Positions 1-7,154 of a stretch of DNA of 22,032 bases are shown here, piece by piece. This DNA comes from an uncultured Erythrobacter sp. (GTDB lineage Bacteria > Pseudomonadota > Alphaproteobacteria > Sphingomonadales > Sphingomonadaceae): assembly GCA_947258465.1 (NCBI GenBank), contig CAMYIQ010000298.1, positions 1-22,032 of the forward strand, written 5' to 3'. The notes under the pieces were generated by a model that was given only the letters and a program-made list of their open reading frames with translations, did not search any database and was not told where the DNA came from. Within the stretch, counting starts at the first letter, position 1. The number at the start of each line of letters is the position of its first letter. The position numbers and the translations under genes were made by a program.

Positions 1-621
1 CCGCGCGGCTTTTCGAAAAGGCGCGAACAGAGCGAGGCGACGCGCGCCCGCATAGTCCATGCTGCGGTCGATGTGCTGATCGAACGCGGCGTTGCCGGGA
101 CGACCACCCTTGAGGTGCAGGCGCGGTCCGGAGTGGGGCGCGGCACATTGCTGCATCATTTCCCTACCCATGCCGATCTGCTGTCCGCCACGGTGGGTGG
201 ACTGGTTTCGCGCAACGAGGCGATCGTCGAGCACGAGATTGAGGCTGCCGCCGCTACGCGAGCCGATCCGCTGACGAATGCGATCACCGTGCTAGCGACT
301 GCGGCGTCCAGCCCGTCCTATCTTGCCGAGCTGGAACTTTGGGCCGTCGCCCGCGCGGACCGACATCTCCACGCGGCCTTGCTGACGCAGGAACGTGCCG
401 CGCGTTTAGAAAACGATCGGGTCGTTGCTGCGCTGTTCTCTCCACTGGACGATCGTCCCGGATGCGCGGATGTGGCTGCGCTCACTCTCGAACTTGTGCG
501 CGGAATGGCGCTTTCGGGTGTGCTGCGCCGCGATGCCACCCATCGCGACGATCTGTTGCGCGGCTGGATCGACGCGGCACGATTAATATTGGACCACCCC
601 GAGCAGGAGAATGCACCGTGA
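1..621 (+). CDS. TetR/AcrR-family transcriptional repressor, 5' partial
   Basis: The reading frame is open from base 1 and ends with TGA at 619-621, so the true start lies upstream of the window; the ATG at 73 is internal. The N-terminal part shows the TetR DNA-binding fold: a first helix (RIVHAAVDVLIERG) followed by the helix-turn-helix (TTLEVQARSGVGRGTLLHHF, codons about 37-56) and the usual step into the ligand-binding domain (THADLLSATV). The C-terminal part is a helical effector domain of normal size. The gene overlaps the next one by four bases (GTGA, 618-621), so the two are probably translationally coupled and the repressor likely controls the acyl-CoA synthetase, with an acyl-CoA or related ligand as inducer. 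The ligand is inference; the TetR assignment is firm. Confidence 0.88.
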   Translation, partial: PRGFSKRREQSEATRARIVHAAVDVLIERGVAGTTTLEVQARSGVGRGTLLHHFPTHADLLSATVGGLVSRNEAIVEHEIEAAAATRADPLTNAITVLATAASSPSYLAELELWAVARADRHLHAALLTQERAARLENDRVVAALFSPLDDRPGCADVAALTLELVRGMALSGVLRRDATHRDDLLRGWIDAARLILDHPEQENAP

Positions 622-2240
622 CATCGGGCCTGACCTCATCCTACTATCCTGCCGATACGTCGCCTCCTCTGTGGGAGATGACCACCGGCGATGCGCTGCG
701 CCGGGCAGCCGATCGCGCCGGTGATATGTGCGCGCTGGTCGAGGTCTCGCCAGACAATGCGCCCTCGCTGCCCGGTGCCGCCACCACGGATCGGCGCTGG
801 ACCTATCGCGAGCTCCTGGCCGATGCGGAAGCCTGCGCCCGATGGTTGCTGACCAAGTTCGCGCCCGACGATCACATTTGCTTATGGGCGCCCAATGTGC
901 CGGAGTGGATCATCGTTCAATACGGTGCTGCCCTTGCCGGGCTGGTTCTCGTTACGGCGAACCCTTCGCTGCGGATCGAAGAGCTTGGCCACGTCATTGG
1001 GCATTCGAACGCGAAAGCGCTCATCCATGCCGCCGAATTTCGCGGCACCGATATGGATGCGATCGCTCGTGCAGCCGCTCCGGTGCTCGACCGGATCGAT
1101 ATTGAAGAGGTAACGAGCGCGATCGCACATTACCGATCCGGCGTGCCACTGCCCGGGGTTTCACCGCATGCACCGGCACAGATGCAGTTCACATCGGGCA
1201 CGACCGGGCGCCCCAAGGGGGCGTTGCTGGCCCACCGGGCTCTCGTAACCAACGCCGCGTTTGTCGGAGCCCGGATCGGACAGAGCGGCGACACGGTGGT
1301 GACTCCCATGCCGCTCTTCCATACGGCGGGATCGGTGCTGAACGCCCTTGGGGCGGTCACCAGCCTGTCCACCCTGGTTCTGCCCGTGATGTTCGATCCG
1401 GTGCTGATGTTGAAGACCATTGAACGCGAAAAGGCGACGGTGACCAGCGGCGTGCCGACGATGCTATCCGCAATGATCGCGGAGATCGACCGCGGGGATT
1501 ACGATCTGTCCAGCCTGCGTTTGCTTTATTCCGGCGGCGCTCCGGTCGCGCCGGAACTGCTGGCGCGCGTCGAACAGCGTTTCGGTTGCAAGATGATGTC
1601 GGTGTACGGACAGACCGAACTCAGTCCAATCGTTTGTGCTACGGGATACGATGATACGGTCGATGATCGCGCGGGCACGGCGGGACGACCGCTCCCGCAA
1701 GTGGAGGTCCGGATAGTCCGGCCCAATACCGAAGAGCCGCTTCCCTTGAACGAGCAGGGCGAAATTCAGGCCCGCGGCTATCAGACTATGATCGCTTATC
1801 ATGATCAGGAAGCAGAGACCGAGCGCACTTTGCACGCCGATGGCTGGCTTTGCACGGGCGATCTCGGAGAAATGGACGCACGCGGTTATGTGCGGGTCAC
1901 GGGCAGGCTGAGCGACATGATCATCCGTGGTGGAGAGAATATCTACCCTGCGGAAATCGAGGCCGCGTTGCTGCGCCATCCTTCCATCGCGGAAGCGGCG
2001 GTTTTCGGCGTGCCGCATCCAACCTGGGGTGAAACGGTCGCCGTTTGTCTGGGGCTTGCCGACGGTGTCGCTCTGCCAACGCCAGACGCGCTGAAGGACC
2101 ATTGCCGGTTGCTCCTGTCGCCTCAGAAGACACCGGTGGATTGGTTCGTGGTTAAAGACTTTCCATTAACGGCATCGGGGAAGGTCCAAAAGTTTCGTCT
2201 CAGCGAACTAGCGCTTGAAGGCGGCTTAACTTCACTTTGA
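618..2240 (+). CDS. AMP-forming acyl-CoA synthetase (class I adenylating enzyme)
   Basis: This 540-residue protein activates a carboxylic acid with ATP and joins it to CoA. I chose the GTG at 618 because it overlaps the TetR stop, has a CAGGAGA Shine-Dalgarno seven bases ahead, and gives the normal family length; the frame extends upstream only as a shadow of the repressor gene. Seen in the protein: the P-loop-like A3 motif TSGTTGRPKG (about residues 192-201), YGQTE, the GWLCTGDLG motif with the ATP-ribose aspartate, the hinge region GRLSDMIIRGGENIYPAEIE, and the C-terminal catalytic lysine in TASGK (about residue 522). The class is certain. The substrate cannot be read from sequence; medium/long-chain fatty or aryl acids are most likely. 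It appears unrelated to the nitrate genes downstream. Confidence 0.92.
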   Translation: MTSGLTSSYYPADTSPPLWEMTTGDALRRAADRAGDMCALVEVSPDNAPSLPGAATTDRRWTYRELLADAEACARWLLTKFAPDDHICLWAPNVPEWIIVQYGAALAGLVLVTANPSLRIEELGHVIGHSNAKALIHAAEFRGTDMDAIARAAAPVLDRIDIEEVTSAIAHYRSGVPLPGVSPHAPAQMQFTSGTTGRPKGALLAHRALVTNAAFVGARIGQSGDTVVTPMPLFHTAGSVLNALGAVTSLSTLVLPVMFDPVLMLKTIEREKATVTSGVPTMLSAMIAEIDRGDYDLSSLRLLYSGGAPVAPELLARVEQRFGCKMMSVYGQTELSPIVCATGYDDTVDDRAGTAGRPLPQVEVRIVRPNTEEPLPLNEQGEIQARGYQTMIAYHDQEAETERTLHADGWLCTGDLGEMDARGYVRVTGRLSDMIIRGGENIYPAEIEAALLRHPSIAEAAVFGVPHPTWGETVAVCLGLADGVALPTPDALKDHCRLLLSPQKTPVDWFVVKDFPLTASGKVQKFRLSELALEGGLTSL

Positions 2241-2396
2241 GCTGCGCGCTCTTGATGCGATCCTCTGACGGCGTCCGAAATGTGCCTGCAGCGATCCCCT
2301 CAGCACAGAATGCCTGTATTCAAGGATACAAAGGTGGGATTGCCCCGCCTGAATTGGAGCGCTGCCCTAATATCTGCGGTCGCCTAATCCATGGCA

Positions 2397-2454
2397 GCTT
2401 TCGGGTGAATATTGGAATCGCTCGAATGACCGAGATGAGGGCGCAAAGCGGACA
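2397..2454 (-). repeat. Dispersed repeat, copy 1
   Basis: This segment aligns without gaps to 20004-20061 at about 42 of 58 positions, including an identical 18-base block (GAGGGCGCAAAGCGGACA at 2437-2454 and 20044-20061) and an identical GCTTTC at the other end. Both copies have the same orientation and lie in non-coding DNA. Read on the minus strand it starts TGTCCGCTTTGCGC. Similar intergenic repeats are common in alphaproteobacterial genomes; the family name is not known to me. Confidence 0.6.
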
Positions 2455-2540
2455 TGGGAGCGCACAGCTCGTCGGAAAGTTCTCATCAGTCAGAAGTAGG
2501 GTAGCCCAAAATGGCGGTTTTCTAGGGTTCACGAAAAGTG

Positions 2541-2568
2541 GTGCCCAATAGACGACAAAAATGGGCAC
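2541..2568. repeat. Small inverted repeat (GTGCCCA/TGGGCAC)
   Basis: GTGCCCA at 2541-2547 is followed after 14 bases by its exact complement TGGGCAC at 2562-2568. It could form a hairpin, but there is no T tract of useful length after it on either strand. It could be a protein site or a remnant of a mobile element end. Its role is unknown. Confidence 0.35.
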
Positions 2569-2886
2569 TCAAATCATTGGGAAATTTCTGTGCCGAGGCC
2601 CTGACCGCTTGACGGCGCGGATGTAATTGGCGGCTTTTGGGCCGTTAGCTGACAGTCGGGAATTGGTGAGAAAATCGGCTTTTCTGCCGCTACGGCATGA
2701 TTTCCTCAGCCTTCGACATGAGGTGATCGAAAGCAGGCAAGCTGGTCTCCGATCTCGGCTTTGCTCACGAATGGAGATGGCCAGGAGCACAGACGCGCTG
2801 CAGGTGCCAGAGTTCGTTGACACCGGGATGTGCGTCGGAAAAATACTGCCTCGGAGCTGATCGAAGTCATTATTTCTACCTGCGGC

Positions 2887-2889
2887 TTG
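2887..2889. other. Target-site duplication of the IS, left copy
   Basis: TTG directly before the left end (2887-2889) matches TTG directly after the right end (4109-4111). A 3-bp duplication is typical of IS3-family insertion and suggests a simple, fairly recent transposition. Confidence 0.8.
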
Positions 2890-2919
2890 TGAGTAGCCCC
2901 TAGTTTTCTAGACGCCTTC
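2890..2919 (+). repeat. Left terminal inverted repeat of the IS
   Basis: It starts TGAGTAGCCCCTAG and ends GACGCCTTC. Compared with the reverse complement of 4079-4108, mismatches are seen at positions 4, 15 and 21. This is the 3' end of the element relative to the transposase. Confidence 0.9.
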
Positions 2920-3813
2920 CGCTTTCAAAATCTGCTGTCGTTCGAACTCGACGGGCGACAGCATCCCGTTCCTTACCTGCTTGCGCACCGGGTTGTAGAA
3001 CATCTCGACGTAATCGAACACATCCTGCCGGGCTTCCTCGCGGGTTTTGTAGGTCCGGCGCCGGATGCGTTCACGCTTGAGCGAGGAGAAGAAGCTCTCG
3101 GCCACGGCATTGTCATGGCAGTTGCCGCGTCGGCTCATCGAGTGCTCAAGATTGTGCGCCCTGATGAAGGCAGCCCAATCCATGCTGGTGAACTGCGAGC
3201 CCTGATCCGAATGGATCAACACCCGTTGCTTCGGCTTGCGCCGCCATACCGCCATGTGCAGCGCCTGCAGCACTACATCGGTGGTCTGACGGCTCTGCAT
3301 CGACCAACCCACCACGCGGCGGGAATACAGGTCGATCACGACAGCCAGATAGGCAAAGCCTTCCAGGGTGCGGATGTAGGTGATGTCTGTCACCCAGGCC
3401 CGGTCTGGTGCAGCCACGTCGAACTGGCGATCCAGCGTGTTGTCGACCGCCAGGGACGGCTTGCCGCCATAGCTGCCCGGCCGGCGCTTGTAGCCGACCT
3501 GGGCCGTGATACCCGCCAGCCTGGTCAACCGGGCAACGCGGTTGGGGCAGCAGGTCTCGCCGTGATCGAGCAGGTCATCGTGCAGCTTGCGATAGCCATA
3601 GACCTTCCCGCTGTCGTTCCAGGCTTGTCGGATCAACTCGGTCTGCCGGGCATCTTCCCGAGCCCGCTGGCTCAGCGGGCTCTTCTGCCAAGCATAGAAA
3701 CCGCTGGGTTGCACAGCCAGGCACCGGCACATGGCCCGCACGCCAAAACGATCGCGATGCTCGGCAATGAACGCGTATCTCACTTTGCATCTCGAGCGAA
3801 ATACGCGGTGGCT
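2908..3813 (-). CDS. IS3-family transposase OrfB (catalytic part, made as OrfAB by -1 frameshift)
   Basis: This is the integrase-core half of the transposase, about 301 residues. The open frame extends upstream to 3927 but overlaps orfA there, so the natural product is an OrfAB fusion joined at the A7 run (3813-3819), about 380 residues in total. It opens with the HTH_21-like segment (YAFIAEHRDRFGVRAMCRCL) and continues into the rve domain with the catalytic triad: D in WVTDITY, D in IHSDQGSQF, and E in NAVAESFFSSLKRE. The C-terminal YNPVRKQ and SPVEFE motifs are also usual for the family. Nothing is truncated or broken, so it should cut and join DNA at the element ends. Confidence 0.93.
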   Translation of the reverse strand, partial: SHRVFRSRCKVRYAFIAEHRDRFGVRAMCRCLAVQPSGFYAWQKSPLSQRAREDARQTELIRQAWNDSGKVYGYRKLHDDLLDHGETCCPNRVARLTRLAGITAQVGYKRRPGSYGGKPSLAVDNTLDRQFDVAAPDRAWVTDITYIRTLEGFAYLAVVIDLYSRRVVGWSMQSRQTTDVVLQALHMAVWRRKPKQRVLIHSDQGSQFTSMDWAAFIRAHNLEHSMSRRGNCHDNAVAESFFSSLKRERIRRRTYKTREEARQDVFDYVEMFYNPVRKQVRNGMLSPVEFERQQILKAEGV

Positions 3814-4049
3814 TTTTTTAGAATGTCGCGCTCCTCGGTCACGCGGGCCAGTTCGCGCTTCAGCTGGCGGATCTCGGCATCCTTGCCGGCATCGCCGGAC
3901 ACCTGCCTCGCCAGCTGCCGCTTCCACGAATACAGCGAGTGCTGGCTGACGCCGAGCCGTTGCGAGACTTCCGCTACCGGATATCCTCGTTCGGTGATCT
4001 GGGCCACCGCATCACGCTTGAACTCATCACTGAAATTGGGCTTCCCCAT
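3780..4049 (-). CDS. IS3-family transposase OrfA (DNA-binding part)
   Basis: This 89-residue protein has the HTH_Tnp_1 fold: a start of type MGKPNFSDEFKRDAV, a helix-turn-helix (VAEVSQRLGVSQHSLYSWKR), then a leucine-zipper-like coiled coil (DAEIRQLKRELARVTEERDILKKA). It recognises the element ends and, alone, usually inhibits transposition. At CTA AAA AAA GCC (3821-3810) ribosomes can slip back one base into the orfB frame. The start codon lies 30 bp inside the right inverted repeat. Confidence 0.93.
   Translation of the reverse strand: MGKPNFSDEFKRDAVAQITERGYPVAEVSQRLGVSQHSLYSWKRQLARQVSGDAGKDAEIRQLKRELARVTEERDILKKATAYFARDAK
3813..3819 (-). promoter_or_regulatory. Programmed -1 frameshift site of the IS transposase
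   Basis: Seven A residues on the coding strand, followed by G, sit where orfA and orfB overlap. In the orfA frame the codons are CTA AAA AAA GCC; slipping back one base gives AAA AAA AGC, which is the orfB frame. A-runs of this kind are the standard IS3-family slippery site. Confidence 0.8.
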
Positions 4050-4078
4050 CGTCGCCTCCTGTCCTCAAAATTAGGATC

Positions 4079-4108
4079 GAAGGCGTCCAGAAATCTAGGG
4101 GCTATTCA
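4079..4108 (-). repeat. Right terminal inverted repeat of the IS
   Basis: This is the inverted partner of 2890-2919 and ends in CA on the plus strand, directly followed by the second TTG copy (4109-4111). It lies just upstream of orfA and 35 bp from the nasT start. Confidence 0.9.
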
Positions 4109-4137
4109 TTGCGCATCTCAATGCTGCGCTGCACAAT
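4109..4137 (+). promoter_or_regulatory. Possible nasT promoter beside the IS end
   Basis: TTGCGC (4109-4114), a 17-bp spacer and CACAAT (4132-4137) form a weak sigma-70-like promoter. Its first three bases are the IS target duplication, so the -35 box would have survived insertion. Transcription would begin within a base or two of the nasT ATG at 4144, giving a leaderless mRNA, which fits the lack of a clear Shine-Dalgarno there. This is a guess from spacing and partial matches. Confidence 0.3.
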
Positions 4138-4143
4138 CAGCGG

Positions 4144-4725
4144 ATGCGGATCGCGGTGATTGATGAGAGCCGGGCACGGGCCACCATAATAGAGGAAGGT
4201 CTGCGCGCCTTCGAAGGCTCGGAAATCTTCGTTCTCTCCGAGCGCAAGGCGCTGCTGTCCCGCATTGCCGAAATCGAGCCGGACATCGTGCTGATGGATC
4301 TCGGCAACCCCGCGCGCGACGTGCTGGAGGAATATTTCGCCGTCAGCCGAGCGCTGGCGCGGCCCATCGCGATATTCGTCGATGAAAGCGATGACCAGGC
4401 GATCGCGGCCTCGATCGATGCAGGCGTATCCGCCTATGTCGTCGACGGGCTTTCCGCACCGCGTATCCGGCCCTTGCTGGATCTGGCCGTCAGGCGGTTC
4501 CATGCTTTCGCCCGTCTGGAAGAGGATCTGGCGGAGGCGCGCGGCCGATTGCATGAACGCGATCAGATCGATCAGGCCAAGCGTATTCTCATGGCCGAGC
4601 GGCGCTGGACCGAGCCCGAAGCCTATGCCGAATTGCGACGCAAGGCGATGGATTCGAACAAGCGGATCGCGGCGATCGCCGAGGCTGTGGTGACGGCGCA
4701 CGAGCTGATGAAAGGGGATCAATGA
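4144..4725 (+). CDS. nasT: NasT-type ANTAR antiterminator
   Basis: NasT is an RNA-binding response regulator that lets RNA polymerase read through leader terminators of nitrate-assimilation operons. The 193 residues show a receiver domain (about 1-120) with acidic residues D7/E8 and D52 in LMDLG, then a coiled-coil linker (LEEDLAEARGRLHERDQIDQ) and the ANTAR three-helix domain (about 135-190: AKRILMAERRWTEPEAYAELRRKAMDSNKRIAAIAEAV). The receiver lysine and threonine needed for normal phosphotransfer are replaced (IFVDES, YVVDGL), as in known NasT proteins, which are controlled by binding NasS and not by a kinase. The gene overlaps nasS by ATGA. Two matching target leaders exist in this window (7865-7971 and 19775-19884). 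The start has no obvious ribosome site, and an IS end lies only 35 bp upstream. Confidence 0.93.
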   Translation: MRIAVIDESRARATIIEEGLRAFEGSEIFVLSERKALLSRIAEIEPDIVLMDLGNPARDVLEEYFAVSRALARPIAIFVDESDDQAIAASIDAGVSAYVVDGLSAPRIRPLLDLAVRRFHAFARLEEDLAEARGRLHERDQIDQAKRILMAERRWTEPEAYAELRRKAMDSNKRIAAIAEAVVTAHELMKGDQ

Positions 4726-5930
4726 GCGAGAAACTGACCATTGGATTCCTGCCGCTGGTCGATGCTTGCCTGCCTATTCTGGCGCGGGAACTGGGATTTG
4801 CGGAAGAGGACGGGCTGGACCTCGAACTGACGCGCGATGTCACCTGGGCGACCGTGCTCGATCGACTGCTCTACGGCCATACCGATGCCGCGCACATGCT
4901 CGCGCCACTGGCCATCGCGACGACAATGGGGATCGGACGTCCGCCGCAGCCGCTTGCCGCGCCCTTCGTCCTCGGCCTCAATGGCAATGCGATCACTTTG
5001 CGGACCGAACTGGCGGATGCGGTTTGTCCCGAGCCGGTCCTCGGCGATCCGGCCGCTGTCGGCGCGGCGTTGGCCAAGCAGGCTGAGAAGGCGGCTGCGA
5101 ATGGCCGCACGCTGCGGTTCGGCGTGGTACACCGCCATTCCTCTCACAATTACATGTTGCGATACTGGTTGTCCGCCTGCGGTATCCGCCCGGACGTCGA
5201 TATCGAGATCGTTACCGTGGCCCCACCGTTCAGCGCCGATGCACTGGAATCGGGAGAGATCGACGGGTCCTGCGTGGGCGAACCGTGGAACTCGGTCGCC
5301 GTGGATCGCGGCGCGGGGCGGATCGTTCTGGCCACCGCGCAGATCTGGCGGCGGGGCGTGGAAAAGGTTCTCGCGGTCAAGGAGGCCCGCCTCACGGAAC
5401 GATCCGAGGCGGTGGCTAGATTGATCCGTGCCATGCGACAGGCGGTCAAATGGTTAGTCGATCCGGCGAACAGGGAAAGCGCCGCCGCGATCCTCGCCCG
5501 CCCGGAATATCTCGATGGCTCGGCAGAAGTGATTGGTCGGGCCATCGCCGACGAGATTGTGCTCGGTGCAGGCGCGGGGGCGAGCCATTATCCGGATTTC
5601 ATGTTTCAATATAACGAAGCGGCGAACTTCCCTTGGATCAGCCAGGCGAAGTGGCTCTATTCCCAGCTTATTCTCTGGGAAAACAAGCCATTCGATGCTG
5701 CCGATGCGGACCGTGCCGGCCGCGTTTTTCGCCCGGACGTCTATCGCCAGGCCCTGCGCGGGACCGGAGACCTGCTGCCCGGAGCAAGTTCGAAGGTCGA
5801 AGGCAGCATCGGCGGTCCGCTCGCCGTGGGTGCCGAGCAAGGCCGGATTACCTTGAGTGCGAATGGTTTTTTCGATGGTCGGGTATTCGACCCAGACGAG
5901 ATCGAAGCCTATGTCGCGGGCCAGCGATGA
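4722..5930 (+). CDS. nasS: NasS nitrate/nitrite sensor
   Basis: This 402-residue protein belongs to the NrtA/NasF-type periplasmic binding-protein fold but starts directly with the mature domain (MSEKLTIGFLPLVDACLPIL) and has no signal peptide, which distinguishes the cytoplasmic sensor NasS from a transporter subunit. Typical family stretches include WATVLDRLLYGHTDAAHMLAPLA, a segment with VHRHSSHNYMLRYWL, and GEIDGSCVGEPWNSVAV. In Paracoccus and Azotobacter, NasS holds NasT inactive and releases it when nitrate or nitrite binds. It is coupled to nasT by a four-base overlap with a good Shine-Dalgarno (AAAGGGG) inside the end of nasT. No ABC permease or ATPase genes follow, which supports the sensor role. 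Mode of action is from the family; ligand binding is inferred. Confidence 0.9.
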   Translation: MSEKLTIGFLPLVDACLPILARELGFAEEDGLDLELTRDVTWATVLDRLLYGHTDAAHMLAPLAIATTMGIGRPPQPLAAPFVLGLNGNAITLRTELADAVCPEPVLGDPAAVGAALAKQAEKAAANGRTLRFGVVHRHSSHNYMLRYWLSACGIRPDVDIEIVTVAPPFSADALESGEIDGSCVGEPWNSVAVDRGAGRIVLATAQIWRRGVEKVLAVKEARLTERSEAVARLIRAMRQAVKWLVDPANRESAAAILARPEYLDGSAEVIGRAIADEIVLGAGAGASHYPDFMFQYNEAANFPWISQAKWLYSQLILWENKPFDAADADRAGRVFRPDVYRQALRGTGDLLPGASSKVEGSIGGPLAVGAEQGRITLSANGFFDGRVFDPDEIEAYVAGQR

Positions 5931-5948
5931 AACTGCCAGGGAAAGCGG

Positions 5949-7154
5949 GTGATCGAAGATACGCGCATCATGATCCCATTTGACGAAGCCCTGTCGCGAG
6001 CGATCTCGATGGTCCAACCCTTGGAAAGCGAGGCCGTCGCCGTCTCCGATGCGTGCGGGCGTGTGGTGGTCGAACCTGTCTACGCCCAAATCGACGCCCC
6101 GCGCGTCGACATTGCGGCGATGGATGGCTATGCAGTGCGGCTCGACGAGGCGCGGACGGATCAGGCTCTCAAGGTTGTCGGCGAAGCTTTCGCGGGCACA
6201 CCGTTCACCGCCGCGCTCGGTGAAGGACAGGCGGTGCGCATCTTTACGGGCGCGCATGTGCCTGCGGGTGCCGATTGCATCGTGATGCAGGAATACGCGC
6301 AGCGTAGCGGGGATACGGTCACCTTCGAAAAAGGATTCGGGCCAGCCAGGCACATCCGCAAGCGTGGTGGTGATTTCGCCGCAGGTGCGCTTATGATCGA
6401 GCGGGGAACTCGTCTCTCGCCTGCCGCCATGATCGCATTGGCCGGGGCGGATAAGGCCGACGCCGTGGTCGCCCGGCAACCACGCGTCGCGATCATCGTG
6501 ACCGGAGACGAGCTGGTCGCGCCCGGATCGGCTGCGGCCATTGCCAACCGCCAACCGGATTCGGCAAGTTATGGGGTGGCTGCGCTGGCAGAGCGATATG
6601 GCGCGACTATTGTGCAGATATTCCGCGCTGAAGACGATCTTGCCACACTCGAAGAAATCGCCACCCAAGCGCTTTCGCTGGCCGATTGCGTGATCGTCAT
6701 CGGGGGCGCATCCGTGGGCGAGCGCGATTTCGCCAAGCCGATGTTCGCCGGTGCGGAGCTGGAACTTGCCTTTTCCAAGGTGGCGATCAAGCCGGGGAAA
6801 CCGGTGTGGTTCGGCACTGCGGGTGGCAGATGTGTGCTTGGGCTGCCGGGCAATCCGGGCTCCGCGCTGGTTACTGCGCGGCTGTTTGCAGCGCCATTGC
6901 TGACGGCCTTGCAGGGCGGCGACGCCTGGGCCGAAATCCAGACTGTACCACTACCGTTGGAGGTCCCTCTGGAACCAGGCGGATCGCGCGAAATCTTCGT
7001 TCGGGCGCGCCTAGGGAAGGATGGACTGAAGCCTGTTGCCAATCAGGAAAGTGGCGCTCAGGCCCCTTTGGCTCAAAGCAGCTGGTTGATCCGGCGTGCA
7101 GCGCATGCCCCAGCGCAGGTAGCAGGGGCAATGGTTCGCGCTATTCCTCTATGA
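5949..7154 (+). CDS. moeA: Molybdopterin molybdenumtransferase MoeA
   Basis: MoeA inserts molybdate into adenylated molybdopterin in the last common step of molybdenum cofactor synthesis, which the nitrate reductase NasA needs. Recognisable parts in order are: the N-terminal MoeA motif (RVDIAAMDGYAVR), RIFTGAHVPAGADCIVMQE, the substrate-site region RGGDFAAGALMIERGTRLSP, the MoCF_biosynth domain (VAIIVTGDELV, VIVIGGASVGERDF), and KPGKPVWFG with LGLPGNPGSA, then a C-terminal beta domain. At 401 residues it is full length. I take GTG 5949 as the start because AGGGAAAG lies just ahead; an in-frame ATG at 5970 is the alternative. It follows nasS by 18 bp and overlaps the convergent mobA by 14 bp at the stop codons. 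Confidence 0.92.
   Translation: MIEDTRIMIPFDEALSRAISMVQPLESEAVAVSDACGRVVVEPVYAQIDAPRVDIAAMDGYAVRLDEARTDQALKVVGEAFAGTPFTAALGEGQAVRIFTGAHVPAGADCIVMQEYAQRSGDTVTFEKGFGPARHIRKRGGDFAAGALMIERGTRLSPAAMIALAGADKADAVVARQPRVAIIVTGDELVAPGSAAAIANRQPDSASYGVAALAERYGATIVQIFRAEDDLATLEEIATQALSLADCVIVIGGASVGERDFAKPMFAGAELELAFSKVAIKPGKPVWFGTAGGRCVLGLPGNPGSALVTARLFAAPLLTALQGGDAWAEIQTVPLPLEVPLEPGGSREIFVRARLGKDGLKPVANQESGAQAPLAQSSWLIRRAAHAPAQVAGAMVRAIPL

Larger units (their letters stand above)
2241..2889. other. Intergenic stretch without a supported gene
   Basis: This 649-bp stretch is visibly less GC-rich than the genes on either side. Short open frames occur on both strands, but none has a convincing ribosome binding site, a recognisable domain or coding-type composition. 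It holds one copy of a dispersed repeat (2397-2454) and a 7-bp inverted repeat (2541-2568), and it ends at the target duplication of the IS element. It may contain decayed genes, but nothing can be named. Confidence 0.6.
2890..4108 (-). mobile_element. Complete IS3-family insertion sequence
   Basis: This 1219-bp element begins TG and ends CA, as IS3-family elements do. Its terminal inverted repeats (2890-2919 and 4079-4108) match over 30 bases with three mismatches, and it is flanked by a TTG duplication. It carries orfA and orfB on the minus strand, linked by a run of seven A residues suited to -1 programmed frameshifting. The DDE residues are all present, so it looks active. It inserted between the non-coding region and nasT, 35 bp before the nasT start codon, with its transposase genes pointing away from nasT. 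Confidence 0.95.

Noticed and set aside
2237..2551. 104-codon frame directly after the acyl-CoA synthetase stop
   Set aside because: No good ribosome site, no motif, low-complexity composition, and it runs through the dispersed repeat.
3814..3927. Upstream extension of the orfB frame as an independent start
   Set aside because: This part overlaps orfA in another frame and is Arg/Gly-rich; IS3 OrfB is made by frameshift from OrfA.
4722..5930. Nitrate ABC-transporter periplasmic binding protein (NrtA)
   Set aside because: There is no signal peptide, no permease or ATPase genes follow, and it is coupled to nasT, so NasS fits better.
5454..6668. Minus-strand frame (404 codons) across nasS and moeA
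   Set aside because: It spans two well-supported genes on the other strand and has no recognisable motif.
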